Assembly: GCA_030762935.1 (NCBI GenBank)
Contig: CM060888.1
Location: 115,269,468 to 115,333,467, forward strand
Direction: 5' to 3'
From: Hymenopus coronatus
Taxonomy: Eukaryota > Arthropoda > Insecta > Mantodea > Hymenopodidae
Length of the DNA: 64,000 nucleotides
Shown: in pieces, positions 36,288 to 47,290 of the stretch
Position numbering within the stretch: the first letter of the stretch is position 1
How the letters are laid out: each line of letters opens with the position of its first letter
Made by a program: the position numbers and the translations under genes
The notes under the pieces: model-generated
Told to the model about the DNA's origin: nothing
Seen by the model: the letters and a program-made list of their open reading frames with translations, nothing else
The model's database searches: none

Positions 36288-37010
36288 AAATATGTATTCC
36301 ATTTACATGGCTTTCTCTAGCTGTTCCACTAATAAACCTTTCTTATAAAAGTTTATTTTATCTACATTATGCTAATCAAGATAGGCATTAGCAGAATTGG
36401 TCTTATTACTTGTTTCTTTGTAAGTAGAAGGGAAATAAGAGAATGCACATGTCAAAGAACTAGTCACATCTTTTAAAAGTCGGTCGCTATGTATATGACA
36501 TAAATTATGTTTTAACGACACCTACATTTTTGTGTGGTAAGTTTTTGTCTATCTCTTAGGTTTACCAATTATACCAAAGTTTTATAAAAGTCATCCAGAA
36601 CGAAGAGGTTTTCACAGGCTACTCCCAAAAAATTCAAACTATACACATCATTTGGCATGAAAGTATCTTAAACATATGACATTTTAATCAAAATCGTTAG
36701 AAGCATTTTTGAGAAAATCAAAATAAAGGTAGTTGAGGGTGGGGGGGGGAGTTTCTTGAAAATCATTGTGTTGCATCCTTGGAAGATGCTGAACTTAAAT
36801 ACAAAGTTTGGTGTTTAACCGATTTTTCGTTTTTAAGCTATGCTGCCCAAAGACACACTCACACTCACACTCACTGACATGTTTCTAAAAATGCTTTCTT
36901 TGTATTCATGTGATTCAAAACACGCATTTCTGGTGAAACTTTGATGTTGAATTTTTGGGTGTAATACAATACTTTCTCTATTCACATTGTACATTCGGGC
37001 TAGAGGAACT
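36288..37010 (-). repeat. T5H element, copy 17 (internal deletion)
   Basis: Small-hairpin end ATTCCATTTACATGGCTTTCTC at 36297, long-hairpin end at 36970-37010. The blocks between the CAACCAGC-type and CTACATTTTTGTG-type segments (near 36490) are deleted. Confidence 0.8.
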
Positions 37011-37673
37011 AATAAAAGAGAAACGAAAACTTGCTGTTTGATGCATTGAGAATTACATGACATTTCTGTGGCTTTCTTCCAGTGCAGTTCCTTATCCTCA
37101 GAAGACGAATACATCATCATTTCATTAATGAAAATTGCTAATGTTCCATTATGATTTGCACACCCGGTTAAAGGATTTTTTTTTCGTGGCAATAGTCGTG
37201 TCCGAAATATTCTCTGTTGTTTTAGTTCACTTCGGTGGCCATGTATACACTTTTAAGCATGAGCGATTTGCGTTTTTGGGGGGGGGGGTCCCCATGTCTA
37301 GTTTTTAGAATGTATGTAAACATAGCATCTGTATAGACTTTCTGAATATCTCTACTTTACTAGCAGTCAGTTCCGATCTTACAATAAGCAATAGCTGCAG
37401 GCCATACACCTACTTGCTTATTAATGTTCATATTCACTTGTTTTATCTCTATATAGGAATTGACCAGAATTAAGTCTCTTTGAACATCCTCTTTACTTTA
37501 ACATTTTAGCCTATACTTTTATTTTAGTAAATTTATCTCTCAGTCTTTGGCCCCATTATAATAGTATAGTATGTCTCTACATCATCCTTTTCCTCGCATA
37601 AAGGCAAACCACTAGCTCATAACTTCTTTAAAAAATCTTTTTACACATATCTGCCCTTAGCCATATTAAACAT
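37011..37673. other. AT-rich sequence, no gene seen
   Basis: Contains a run of ten G at 37279-37288. No element recognised. Confidence 0.35.
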
Positions 37674-38162
37674 TCACAAAAATAAAATGATGCGCTCACA
37701 AAAACCAGCATCGTCTTCATCATGTCGCAACATGTCGATGCAAAAGTCACGCCGTATGACCTTATCTTCTTCACTCAGAAACTGCAACATCTGTAATCTG
37801 TAATGCATCATGTGCAGTCGCTTCCGCAAGATTTTCCATACAGTTTGCTGTGGAATTTGTAATTGCATGCTTGTCCTAGATGTCGATTTCTGTGGGCTTC
37901 TTATGTAGGCAGAACGAACACGTTCAACGTTTTCTTCCGAAACTCTTGGTCTTCCCGAGCTCTTCCCTTTGCACAAACATCCCGTTGTCTCGAATTTTCT
38001 ATACCAGTCGTAGATTGACTGTCTAGTCGGTGGCGTTTTGTGGTGACGTGTTCTAAAATGTCGTTGGACAACAGTTGCTGATTGCGTTCTAGCAAATTCC
38101 AATACGCAATATGCCTTTTCCACAGGATTTTCCGCCATTTCAGCTTCTGCAACAACAGACAA
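37674..38162 (-). CDS. Truncated mariner transposase: DNA-binding half only (DUF4817 type)
   Basis: An open frame of 162 codons on the minus strand with an ATG start. Residues about 15-60 form the DUF4817-type first helix-turn-helix (FARTQSATVVQRHFRTRHHKTPPTRQSIYDWYRKF). A GRPR AT-hook-like motif lies at about residues 71-74. A second helix-turn-helix follows (ENVERVRSAYIRSPQKSTSRTSMQLQIPQQTVWKILRKRL). The protein then continues to RRDFCIDMLRHDEDDAGFCERI and stops a few residues before the position where the family has its first catalytic aspartate (FSDE). All three catalytic residues are therefore absent, while the DNA-binding part is undisrupted. It lies about 140 bp inside the element's terminal sequence at 38301. 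A protein made from it could bind element ends but not cut; whether it is expressed is unknown. Confidence 0.75.
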   Translation of the reverse strand: MSVVAEAEMAENPVEKAYCVLEFARTQSATVVQRHFRTRHHKTPPTRQSIYDWYRKFETTGCLCKGKSSGRPRVSEENVERVRSAYIRSPQKSTSRTSMQLQIPQQTVWKILRKRLHMMHYRLQMLQFLSEEDKVIRRDFCIDMLRHDEDDAGFCERIILFL

Positions 38163-38301
38163 AACACTACAGCGTTACCAATAGTAACAAACAAAACGTT
38201 GAGAGTTTCTCAACATACCTCCAAAATAAATAGGTTCCTATCTCTAATAGTTTTTGTTTTACAGGCAGTTGAAGTTGTCTATTTCTTTTGTAGTAACCCT
38301 G
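37674..38301 (-). mobile_element. 3'-truncated mariner-type element
   Basis: The minus strand starts CAGGGTTACTACAAAAG at 38301, next to TA (38302-38303), as expected for a mariner/Tc1 terminus. About 140 bp of leader precedes the transposase start at 38162. The matching right end is not found. The element breaks off before the catalytic domain at about 37674. Confidence 0.7.
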
Positions 38302-38779
38302 TATATATATAGGTGGTATTTTAAAATTTTGTGCTACGTCACCCATCAGCTGTTGGATTTGAATGAGTTCTTTGCTTTTCTGTATTTCTCATGTTGTACA
38401 TCTTGGTATTTTATGCACTGTTTTAATACATTTATAATTTTTTTTTTATTTTGCATAGCATTATAATGTTCGTTCAATGATGACTTCTTTTTGAGCCACT
38501 TCTCTCTGAGGTGATTAGCAGGTCATTGCTGCTGTACAAAACTTTCAATGGATTAAATAAATTATTGTCTCTTCCTCTTTAAGTTCCAGCATTTGTATAC
38601 CATATGAAATTTCTGCTTTCACCTCTGCTTTAAATTCTTCTCCCACTAGCTTCTATATTTTGAGCCTTATTTAAGCATTGTCTAACTATATGCAAAGCAC
38701 CCCTTTCTACTCAAAAGCGCATCTTCGTGTTTCTCCCAACTGATGCTTCATTCATTAGAAGTCGGTTGAACATGAGCTT
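38302..38779. other. AT-rich sequence, no gene seen
   Basis: No recognised element. Confidence 0.4.
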
Positions 38780-39316
38780 GGCATTACATTCCGTATCTTC
38801 TAAGGATGCGACACGAATATTTCCAATAAATCTCTCCACCCCAACCACCCTTTACATGGAACAATTAGAGAGAATTTCGATTTACTCAAAACTGGGTATA
38901 CCGATTTTTATTAAAATACCATACCTAAGCTTAATATTTATTTTATGACAAACAAGAATGTATATCTTGAATAATTTGGGAATAGCCTCTGAATGACTTT
39001 TGTGTAACTGGTAAACCGTGATCGCAAGGACAACATTTACTGCACACAAATTTAGATCTCATCAAAACACACATTTTATCTAATACACATTTTGGTGTAG
39101 AGTTAACCGTTACTGAGATATTCCGTGTTATTAGTTTCAGTTTTAAGTTACTTAAATTTTTCTCAAACGGGAAGATATCTTTCTTTTCGTCTTTCTTTTG
39201 TTTACTCCTAGAGAGCAAAGGAAACAGAATTTCAATTCTTTCACATAGAAGCATATTTTCAAGAGACGTTTGTTTGTGGAACAGCTAGAGAAAGTCATAT
39301 GAATGTAACACATGCT
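38780..39316 (+). repeat. T5H element, copy 18 (head missing)
   Basis: It begins at ACATTCCGTATCTTCTAAGGATGCGACACG and runs through the middle blocks to AGAAAGTCATATGAATGTAACACATG. The CAACCAGC-to-TACTTACAAGG interval is deleted near 39260. Confidence 0.75.
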
Positions 39317-39684
39317 ATTTTTTAAGATTTGTAATGTAAATATCTTTAATACAGGATATTTTAATCAAAATCGTTAGAGCCGTTTGTAAGAAGATCACAT
39401 CTTTTGCATTTTTTACCATTTAACGGGTAGTTAGGGAACAGCAGGTTTTACTATTAAACTTAAATACCAACTTTAAGCTTTTAAGTTAACGTGTTCACAG
39501 ACATACGGACACTCGTAGGCACAGACCCACCGAAACACACACACGGACCGTTTACTAAACATGCTTTTTCTGGTTACAGGGGACCCTAAAACGTGTATTT
39601 ACCCGTGAAATCTCAGTAACGAATTTTTGGATGGAGTGCAATATCTTCTGTACCTATGTACTATGTACTAAGTAGAGAAAAAAG
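39317..39684 (-). repeat. T5H element, copy 19 (partial, minus)
   Basis: The long-hairpin half only: GATATTTTAATCAAAATCGTTAGAGCC, GGTAGTTAGGG, GTGTTCACAGACATACGGACAC, TCTCAGTAACGAATTTTTGG, and an eroded palindrome at 39648-39684. Confidence 0.75.
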
Positions 39685-39689
39685 AAAAT

Positions 39690-39975
39690 GAAAATGTTTA
39701 ATGATTAAAAATCTTGGCATTTAGGTTCAACATCTGGTAGAGATACGACGCGAAAATGTAAAATAAAACCTGCCTCCAAACTATGCATTATATGTAGGAT
39801 ATTTGAAAATTTTTGAATTTTTAGAAAATGACTAATGATTTTTATTTAAATAGAAAATTAAAATGTTTAAGCTATTAAATAGAATAAATTATCATTTTGA
39901 ATTTTTTTTGGAATAGTCTATTGAGTCTACATTCCGAAGGAGTTTTGATAATTTTGTATTGCCGGTAAACACCCA
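39690..39975 (+). repeat. T5H element, copy 20 (old fragment)
   Basis: Strongly diverged middle blocks: TTTAGGTTCAACATCTGGTAGAGATACGACGCG, TTTTTGAATTTTTAGAAAATGACTAATG, GTATTGCCGGTAAAC. Confidence 0.6.
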
Positions 39976-40053
39976 TGGGGATGCCGCCACGATAACGTGT
40001 GCTCTCGTATTTGGAAGATCCCCGAGGACCGTCTCTGACTAATGGGTTATTAT

Positions 40054-41172
40054 TACTTTCTCTATACGCACTATGTACGTAGTGTATAGAGAAGGTATTG
40101 TATTTTGCCCAAAAATTCTATACCAAGATTTCACCGGAAATATACGGTTTGAGACCCCCTGAATTTCAGAAAAGCATTTTTAGAAAAATGTTCGTGTGTG
40201 TATTTGTCTGTGTGTATGTGGCTGTGTCTATGGGTAGCTTAGCTCAAAAACGAAAAGACCGTTAAAAACCAAACTTGGTGTTTAAGTTTGGTATCTTCCA
40301 AGGACACGACACGAAGATTTTCAAGAAAATCTCCCCATCCCCAACTACCCTTTACATGGAACCTTTTTTCGAATATTTTGATTTTCTTAAAATGGCTCCA
40401 ACGATTTTGATTAAAGTATCGTACATTAAACATATTCACCTGACAAATAATTTCTATATCTTGAATTTTCTGGGAATAGCCTCTGAAGACTACTTAATTC
40501 TGGATGAATTTTACAAAATGTTGAATAACTGCTAAACCGTAAGAGATAGACAAAAACTTACCACACAGAAAACATAGATCACATTAAAACAAAAAATTTA
40601 TGTTAAATACATTTTTTTCGTGGAGTTCATCGTTTTTAAGATATTCCTTGTTTTTAGTTTCAGCTTTAAAAAACATACTTTTCTCACACAGGAATTTATC
40701 AACTCCTGTCCATACAAACAAGAGAATTTCAGTCACATAGCAACCAATCACTATCACTTTAACCTATGTTACTCCCTTATTTCGCTTCTACTTACAAGGA
40801 AGCAAGTAATACGAGAGATATTTCTGCTATTTTTTACTCGATTGACGTTTTTTTTGTAGTGTTTAACACACGCTTTAACTACTTATGGCACCGCAGGCGC
40901 TGACACTGGTGATACATGAATGAAGATGGAGCACCGGTGGAATGCGATGGCGGGGGAAACGGAGAACCCGAAGAAAACCCGCCCCAGCGCCGTTTTGTGA
41001 ACCACAAATCTCACATGCGGTCGCTTGGGATCGAACTTGGGCCGTCTAGTTGAGAGGCGAGTGGTCTAACCGCGCGGCCCTCAATTGGCGTGAAGTAAAT
41101 AGAACCATTAGTTTTTTAACAATAATTTGTTGCAGAGATGTAGAGAAAGTCATGTGAATGGAACCCATCAGA
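40054..41172 (+). repeat. T5H element, copy 21 (interrupted by SINE C)
   Basis: Clean palindrome at 40057-40093 (TTCTCTATACGCACTATGTACGTAGTGTATAGAGAAGG). All blocks present. SINE family C is inserted at 40848-41083. Ends CATCAGA at 41172. Confidence 0.9.
40848..41083 (-). repeat. tRNA-derived SINE, family C, full copy
   Basis: On the minus strand: head GGCCGCGCGGTTAGACCACTCG (A-box region), B-box-like AGTTCGATCCCAAGCG, body shared with the copies at 32341 and 41173, and a short poly(A) (T8 on the plus strand, 40848-40855). Probable target duplication ATTGACG / ATTGGCG (40841-40847 and 41084-41090) within the host T5H. Confidence 0.85.
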
Positions 41173-41365
41173 TTTTTTATAGTATTTAACGCCCGTTTTT
41201 ACTATTTGTGCCACCACAGGCGATGGCACTGATGATACATGGAATGCAGATGGAGCACCTGTTTGAATGCGATGGCGGGGGAAACCGGAGTACCCGGAGA
41301 AAACGCCTGCGCCGCTTTGTCCACCAAAAATCTCATATGCGGTCGTTTGGGATTAAACCCGGAAT
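41173..41365 (-). repeat. tRNA-derived SINE, family C, 5'-truncated
   Basis: The tail lies in the T run that closes T5H copy 21, followed by the family C body and ending near the B-box (plus-strand GATTAAACCC at 41351). It is more diverged than the copy at 40848. Confidence 0.75.
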
Positions 41366-41384
41366 CCATGGGTTATTCATACTT

Positions 41385-41690
41385 TTTCGAAATTGGCAGG
41401 TAAATGTTGAGGTGGTTTCTGACCTACCACGATTTCCTTTCCGTCATTTCTCCCTCATTCCGTTTCAGTTTTGTAGTGAATGGTAGTGCGGGAAGATGGA
41501 GCGGATACATACTCCTTCGTGGACACTAGAGAGCTGTCAGGTTGACGAGTAGCTTGGTCGCCCTCTCTGTTGACTTCCGCAGTGAGACATCCGCGCGTCT
41601 CTGTTGCCCGTCTGCTTGAGGCTCTCAGCTCTCACAACAGATCTGTGAGGTAGTAGTGCGCGAGATGTTCCCTTCTGTTTTCTATTCTTT
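41385..41690 (+). repeat. Dispersed repeat R3, copy 2
   Basis: 41500-41670 matches the complement of 31385-31560 (GTGGACACTAG, GCTGTCAG, CGCGCGTCTCTG, GTCTGC). The upstream part is diverged, and the tRNA-like head is not visible. Confidence 0.5.
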
Positions 41691-41696
41691 ACTCTT

Positions 41697-42096
41697 TATA
41701 ACTGGCAAACTTTTAAAGTACAAAATCATACATAAAAAATTTAGATTTTTTTAAAATATACACATTATTTCAAACAATTTTGTTTTTGGCAATAAAAATT
41801 ACGGTTCTTATTTGTTTTAGTTTTGAATACTTTACCAATCTTTAAAGTGTTGTCGCTTTTCGGTTGTATCTCGTGATGTCACGGAATATACCACTAGCAT
41901 ATAGAATTTTTTTTTTTTAAATTTGATTATGCTCCTTGTACCTTCAACTAAATGTTGAAGGATACTGTATATGGAAAGGCTTGTCTCTATTATTCCATAA
42001 ATAAGAGAAAATTATGCTTCCTAATTATAGGTGGTAGAAGCTATAAAACAAAACATAGTAGACAGAGAAAGTCATATGAATGTAACGCATTTTATT
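41697..42096 (+). repeat. T5H element, copy 22 (old, partial)
   Basis: Remnants from AACTGGCAAACTTTTAAAG through TTTTAGTTTTGAATACTTT to the terminal GACAGAGAAAGTCATATGAATGTAACGC. The middle is disrupted. Confidence 0.65.
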
Positions 42097-43990
42097 TGTT
42101 TATATTTGATATTACAGCTAGATAATAAACCAAAATGATAAACTTTTTGCTTACATGTAATATTTGTACATATAACATTTCTTACATGTATAATTACATC
42201 ATATAAATAAGTTTCCATTCATCCCTGGAATTAGCTTGTCTTTCATGTCGGTTCTAAAGAAGGGTAAGGAAACCTCGTATAGCTACCCAAATTGCTGTCT
42301 CCTGTTTAGGGTAGAGAGCAGATTCTTGTATGGGAAGTTCCCTCGAGCCTTCTAGAACATAATACAAGATGCATGACACATTTTGAACAATAACACTCCA
42401 TCACATACGGAACAACAGAATAAATCATGCCTGGGGGAGATTCATAACCCCGCGATTAGTATTGCGTTTGAGCCATTAAAATGAAACGCGGTAATTTATG
42501 GTTTTTGCGTCTTTATACAATAACATACCAGCATGAATCAATGGACCGCCGACGCACACAGTATGGACACTAACAGAATGTTTGGCAAAACGTGCGGACT
42601 TCAGATCCGATCTTACAAAGCGCGGTGTAACATAGACAGTAATGTGCTCATTAGATGTCCGTTAACTTCCATGTTAGCTCCTTTGCGACTGTTAACGAAT
42701 TTTTATTATTATTTATATTATTTTATTTTCCCGTTAAAACCTATTCTTACAGTAGGGGTGATATTGATAGGCTTTACAGTATTACGTTGAGGGTGCCAAT
42801 TTGGAATAGTATTTGTTAGGCTCTATATACTGTGGCACATTAGGTCAGGTTTTTATTCGTTATAAGTGTTCTTATATGGGCGACGTAGGTTTCGATCTCC
42901 TGTCGTTTATTCTTCTGTGTTGAACATGGAAGAGAATTTGCATTCGACGGTTTAACAGCCTGACTCAATAATAACTAAATTATTTAAACGTGTATTGTAG
43001 CCGTATTTATTAAATTTAAAAGTATTCAAAAAGAAAACTATTTGTCGTTTGATATTAGCATGAGGTTCTTCTAATATCTCATGCGTTGAGACTTGTGAAA
43101 AACCAATAGCAATAGATGAGTACGAGGATGACTAACTTACGTCGTTTTATTATACGTAATAACTCTGTGAACAAATCACTAGGTTCATTTTTGTGGTTAA
43201 TGGTATTATATGAATATAATAACTTCCCGAATAATAATTACATATTCCTCTTGAAATTTGATCATTAATTAATAACTAAATAATTAATTTACTTGTGTTA
43301 ATTTGGAATAATATGTACAGGCTACGTATTTAGCGAAGTTCAATTCGCAACAGTGAAGTTAACTTACCAGTGTTTAATATGAAATGAAATATTTCTTATT
43401 TTTAACTGTGGTGATGAGGTAACAAACTGAAATAATAATTATTTATTTATTTCGTTTTAATGTTTCATCATATGTAGACATATGTTTATATCACTCCTAC
43501 GATGTTTCTGTATTAAACATATTCGATGTTTTAATGTCGTATGCTTATTTATGCTCCGTTTTAAAAGTTAAATAGGTCAATATAAACAGGATTACGCAAA
43601 CAAAGGATACAGATTGAATAGATATTACACATTTATAAAATCACCTTTTACATAAATTTAACATCGAATGCACACAACACAATTCATATCAATAAATGAC
43701 ATAGTAACATAATATCCGTTACAGGGGTCACCAGCTGATTGCCCTTTGATAACAAAGAGAGCATATTTTATCGATACTCCTGCAAATCGCCAATTGTGCA
43801 CTGCACGATCAACTGCGCTGAAAGGAAAAATAGATAATTCCTGCATAGCTAATGTTGTATGCAACATTTTTTGTTTCAAATACGTAATCCACGTTCCATA
43901 GGTTAATACACCTGTTACAGGTTCATGAATAGTACTCGTAGAAGAATTGCTCTATTATGTCTTTTGTGCTTCGAATATGAACATATACAT
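42097..43990. other. AT-rich sequence, no gene seen
   Basis: No element or exon recognised. Short frames at 42533-42790 and 43658-43879 lack support. Confidence 0.4.
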
Positions 43991-43997
43991 ACTAACG

Positions 43998-44870
43998 AGC
44001 GAGTCAAAAAAGCACGAACCGGCTGCACGGTGTTTTGCCTGTCCAAGTCCCCGGCGCTCGTTGCCGTCTCCGCTATCATAGAAACGCTCGGATGAAAGCA
44101 TACAACACTTTTAAAACTACTTTTAAAGGCTTTACTTACAAACTTTATGAACGGAGATGCTGAAACTGGCCGTCATTATCCATATATTTTTCACCGCTTT
44201 AGGACACTACCCTTCATTGTTTTAATTCTTCTACGTGTGTGGGTTTGTACACTTTATGCTTTAAGTTACCCCAGAAATAGAAATCGCGGGGGACGAGGGA
44301 GCCACAAATCTCTACTAATAATTTTGTCCTGAAACATACTTTCAATGGTCCTCACCGAAAGATTGATCATATGAGCTGTTCCAGAGTGTTGTTGAAAGAA
44401 GACAAAATCACGCTTCCTGGCTGTTAATTCTCTAAAAAGGGAGCAAAATTGCATTCACTTATGTATGGGCGTCAACTATTGACTCGAGAAAATTGGGTCT
44501 ATAACACTTTCTCCACTAATGGAGCACCATACACCAATTTTTTCGTCATGAAGGGGTGCTTCATGAACAATATTAAGTTTTTCAGAGCTCCGCAAACTAA
44601 ATACACCACTTTCTATAAATAAGCAAGATTCCGCTTAGGGAGGTATAAACGTAGGAGTCGATGGCTTGCGTGTTTGGTTGCTTCTGTTCCCAACATTATG
44701 AATTGACACACGATGCATTATACAAGGAAGAGAGACAAGGCCTGCCGTGATGCGTTTTCCTGTTGTATACACGCAGTAAACCTATTTTCTTCTCCACAAA
44801 ATCAAGCGAGTTGGTGACGGGTGCCTTCGATTTAAAAAGTAACAAGTTAAAGTCCGGCCAAAAGAATGAT
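43998..44870 (-). pseudogene. Decayed mariner-type transposase (C-terminal half)
   Basis: Minus strand, decreasing coordinates. 44600-44480 reads in pieces like LNIVHEAPLHDEKIGVWCS, the block after the first catalytic aspartate. 44454-44266 is open and reads RKRDFVFFQQHSGTAHMINLS, then ESMFQDKIISRDLWLPRPPRFLFLG. The family patterns are FFQQDGATAHTA and ISRGLWPPRSPDLxPxDFFLWG. The second catalytic aspartate is replaced (H at that position), and the SPDL region is frameshifted or mutated. Downstream, KVYxTxPHTLEELK-like remnants continue to about 44220. It is dead. The plus-strand end near 43998 (GAGCGAGTCAAAAAAGC) may be the element terminus. Confidence 0.65.
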
Positions 44871-46539
44871 TTTTAATGTGCTTAAAAGTGACAGCCCTAT
44901 ATCAATAGATTTACTGTCATGTAAAAGAACTCCTGAGGATGAAATCCCGACATGCTGGAGGAGCTTATATCATCCTGGCCAGTGACAGGGTCATTGACCT
45001 GCAAATAACAACGTTTTTTTAGATTACGTATAATGATATCGCAACTGTCTTTATTATTACAGTTTTTGTGACATTAACGTGAGGAATTACTTAGAATGTT
45101 CTTGTCTCATCACAAGACAAACAGGCGGGTTCACTGGTGAACTACCTCATGCATTTCGAATTCATGAACTCTCCGGCAGAACTAAATTTTAATTTCCTTT
45201 AATTATACACGAATAGTTGTAGTAGAAAGTTAAAATAACTTCTTTTAAAACATTGAGTTATTTGTACAAAAATCATTTTGACATTAATTCAGTAATTACT
45301 TACGCGCGAAATATTTTTATATTTATCAAAATATCAGCTGAATTCCTTGTTATTAACCATTTGATCGTTTTATTCCAATTATTCTTTTCTTTTGTATGTT
45401 TTCAGATAATTATGTAATTCCATTCGCCTTCCATTGCTACTATATGATTTCCTTGCTTTTATACGAACGGTGCAAACCATCTAAATAGTAAAACTAGAAC
45501 AACTTTCAAAAAGTAATGTGTATAAACACTCAAAGATGTTGCGGTATGACCTTAGACGTTAAAGCAGTGGTAATAAAAGAGAGAAAAAGGACGATTCTTT
45601 ACATTCAAATGCTTTTCTCGTCCGACTCTTCTCTTAAGTGTTCTGGTGGACGGCGTCCAGACCTGTCACGGTGGAATTTACTTGTTAGGAACTCTCTACC
45701 CTAGTTCGGCGAGTGACGGGCTCCGAGAGAGGCCTCCCCATGGAGATAGCGTGTATCGGAGGTCCCGTCGACGTAAGGGTAATATCTGGAGATGTTAAGG
45801 ATTCCGCCTGCCCTTGAGCCGACCCCGGCTTCTGGTTGCTCTCTAAGTCCTTCACTTCACCCTTTTCTTATGGGAATTTCCAGAAGTATAATACATCTGC
45901 ATGTGTGCTTAAACGACACTGGAGTGCATTTTCAAATTTCTATTTTTTCTCTATATTTCTACAATTTTTACTGTGATTGAATTGTTATCATGTTAATATA
46001 AATATAATTCAAATTTAAAATAATTTGTAAGATGCAAATTATTATATACATTTTATTATGTAGATATATTGTAAAATCAGAATGTGCCACAGAAAATTGG
46101 CTGGCATTTTCATAATTGTAGCTTTGAATCTCACACAAAACCTTTAAACGGGTATATTTCAATAGCTTTGATTACTGATTTATTAGCATCTTTTTTAAAT
46201 GTTAGCAGCTTTAATTCTAATGGTAGTCATTTTTTTCATGAAAATATGGTTTTTGAAAAACTTATTTTTGGCGTTAGCATACTTCTGCATATTCTTGAAA
46301 TTTGTTTTGTAGTTAAAAATTAAGACGTGTGGAATATTTTGAAAATGTTAAAATGTAGTTTTGAGAAAAACGCTGTTTAATAAAATATGATAGGAAACAG
46401 GTATACGATTTTTAAAACAAGTATATTATGCGATCTTTAAATGGATGTAGAGAGCGAGGCAAGGGGAGGACAACTAAAAGTTCCAACAACTATTTGTAAT
46501 AAAAAGCAATTTTAGAAATTTTGACCGCCTATAGTCAAA
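44871..46539. other. Mixed sequence, no gene identified
   Basis: 45620-45850 is an unusually G+C-rich patch (words such as CGGCGAGTGACGGGCTCCGAG) in otherwise AT-rich DNA, and may be part of an old element or a regulatory region. The remainder is AT-rich with no recognised feature. Confidence 0.3.
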
Positions 46540-46740
46540 ATCTCACTCCCAGTATCCCTTAAGCGCCGATATCCTCCTCCGCTTCCTCATAATGATAATT
46601 ACTGCTATTCCTAAAAAGCTAATCGAGATAAACTTTGCAGAAATGCCGTAAGTACATTTTCCTATGAGTACAAGAGTATTAAAAGAATACCGTAGGCTTA
46701 AGCGGTAGTGAAATATTTGAAAAGCGAATCGCAATCAATG
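46540..46740 (-). repeat. T5H fragment
   Basis: Weak match to the small-hairpin third of T5H on the minus strand: CTAATCGAGATAAACTTTGCAGAAATG, TGAGTACAAGAG, GGCTTAAGCGGTAGTGAAAT. Confidence 0.45.
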
Positions 46741-47105
46741 GCTTTGAAATTAGGTTCTTTTTTGCAAGACCGCAAAAGAAAACGACCGGGTCATGCCGCT
46801 TAAAAATTCAGATATACATTAACATAATTTTCTCTATTCGGCGATAAACTATTCTTACAAAATCTTATCCATTTCATGCTAATAGAGATAAAATATTAGA
46901 ACAAATGGTTTTTATCACATATTTCCTTATAGGTACAAGGGGAATAAGGAAATATATACGGCTAAAGCGATAGTCAAATAGTTTAAAAACGAGTCCCTAT
47001 ACTATGGCATTGAATTTTCATTTTCATTGTATGATCAGGATGAACCAGTTAATAAGAGCGTCCCATTGATAACAAAATTATAAGTATCGGACAATTTAAA
47101 TAAAT

Positions 47106-47109
<4 letters not shown>

Positions 47110-47147
<38 letters not shown>
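47110..47147 (+). repeat. (AAT)n microsatellite
   Basis: About a dozen AAT units within T5H copy 23. Confidence 0.9.
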
Positions 47148-47150
<3 letters not shown>

Positions 47151-47290
47151 TCTCGTAAATGGCTCACTCCTCATACACATTAAAAATATATCTTACATAA
47201 ATTGTGTAGTAACATTTTGCCTACCTCTTACGGTTTACCAGTTGTGCACTCAGTCAGAATGAGCAGAATATTAACAGATGTTAGTCACTA

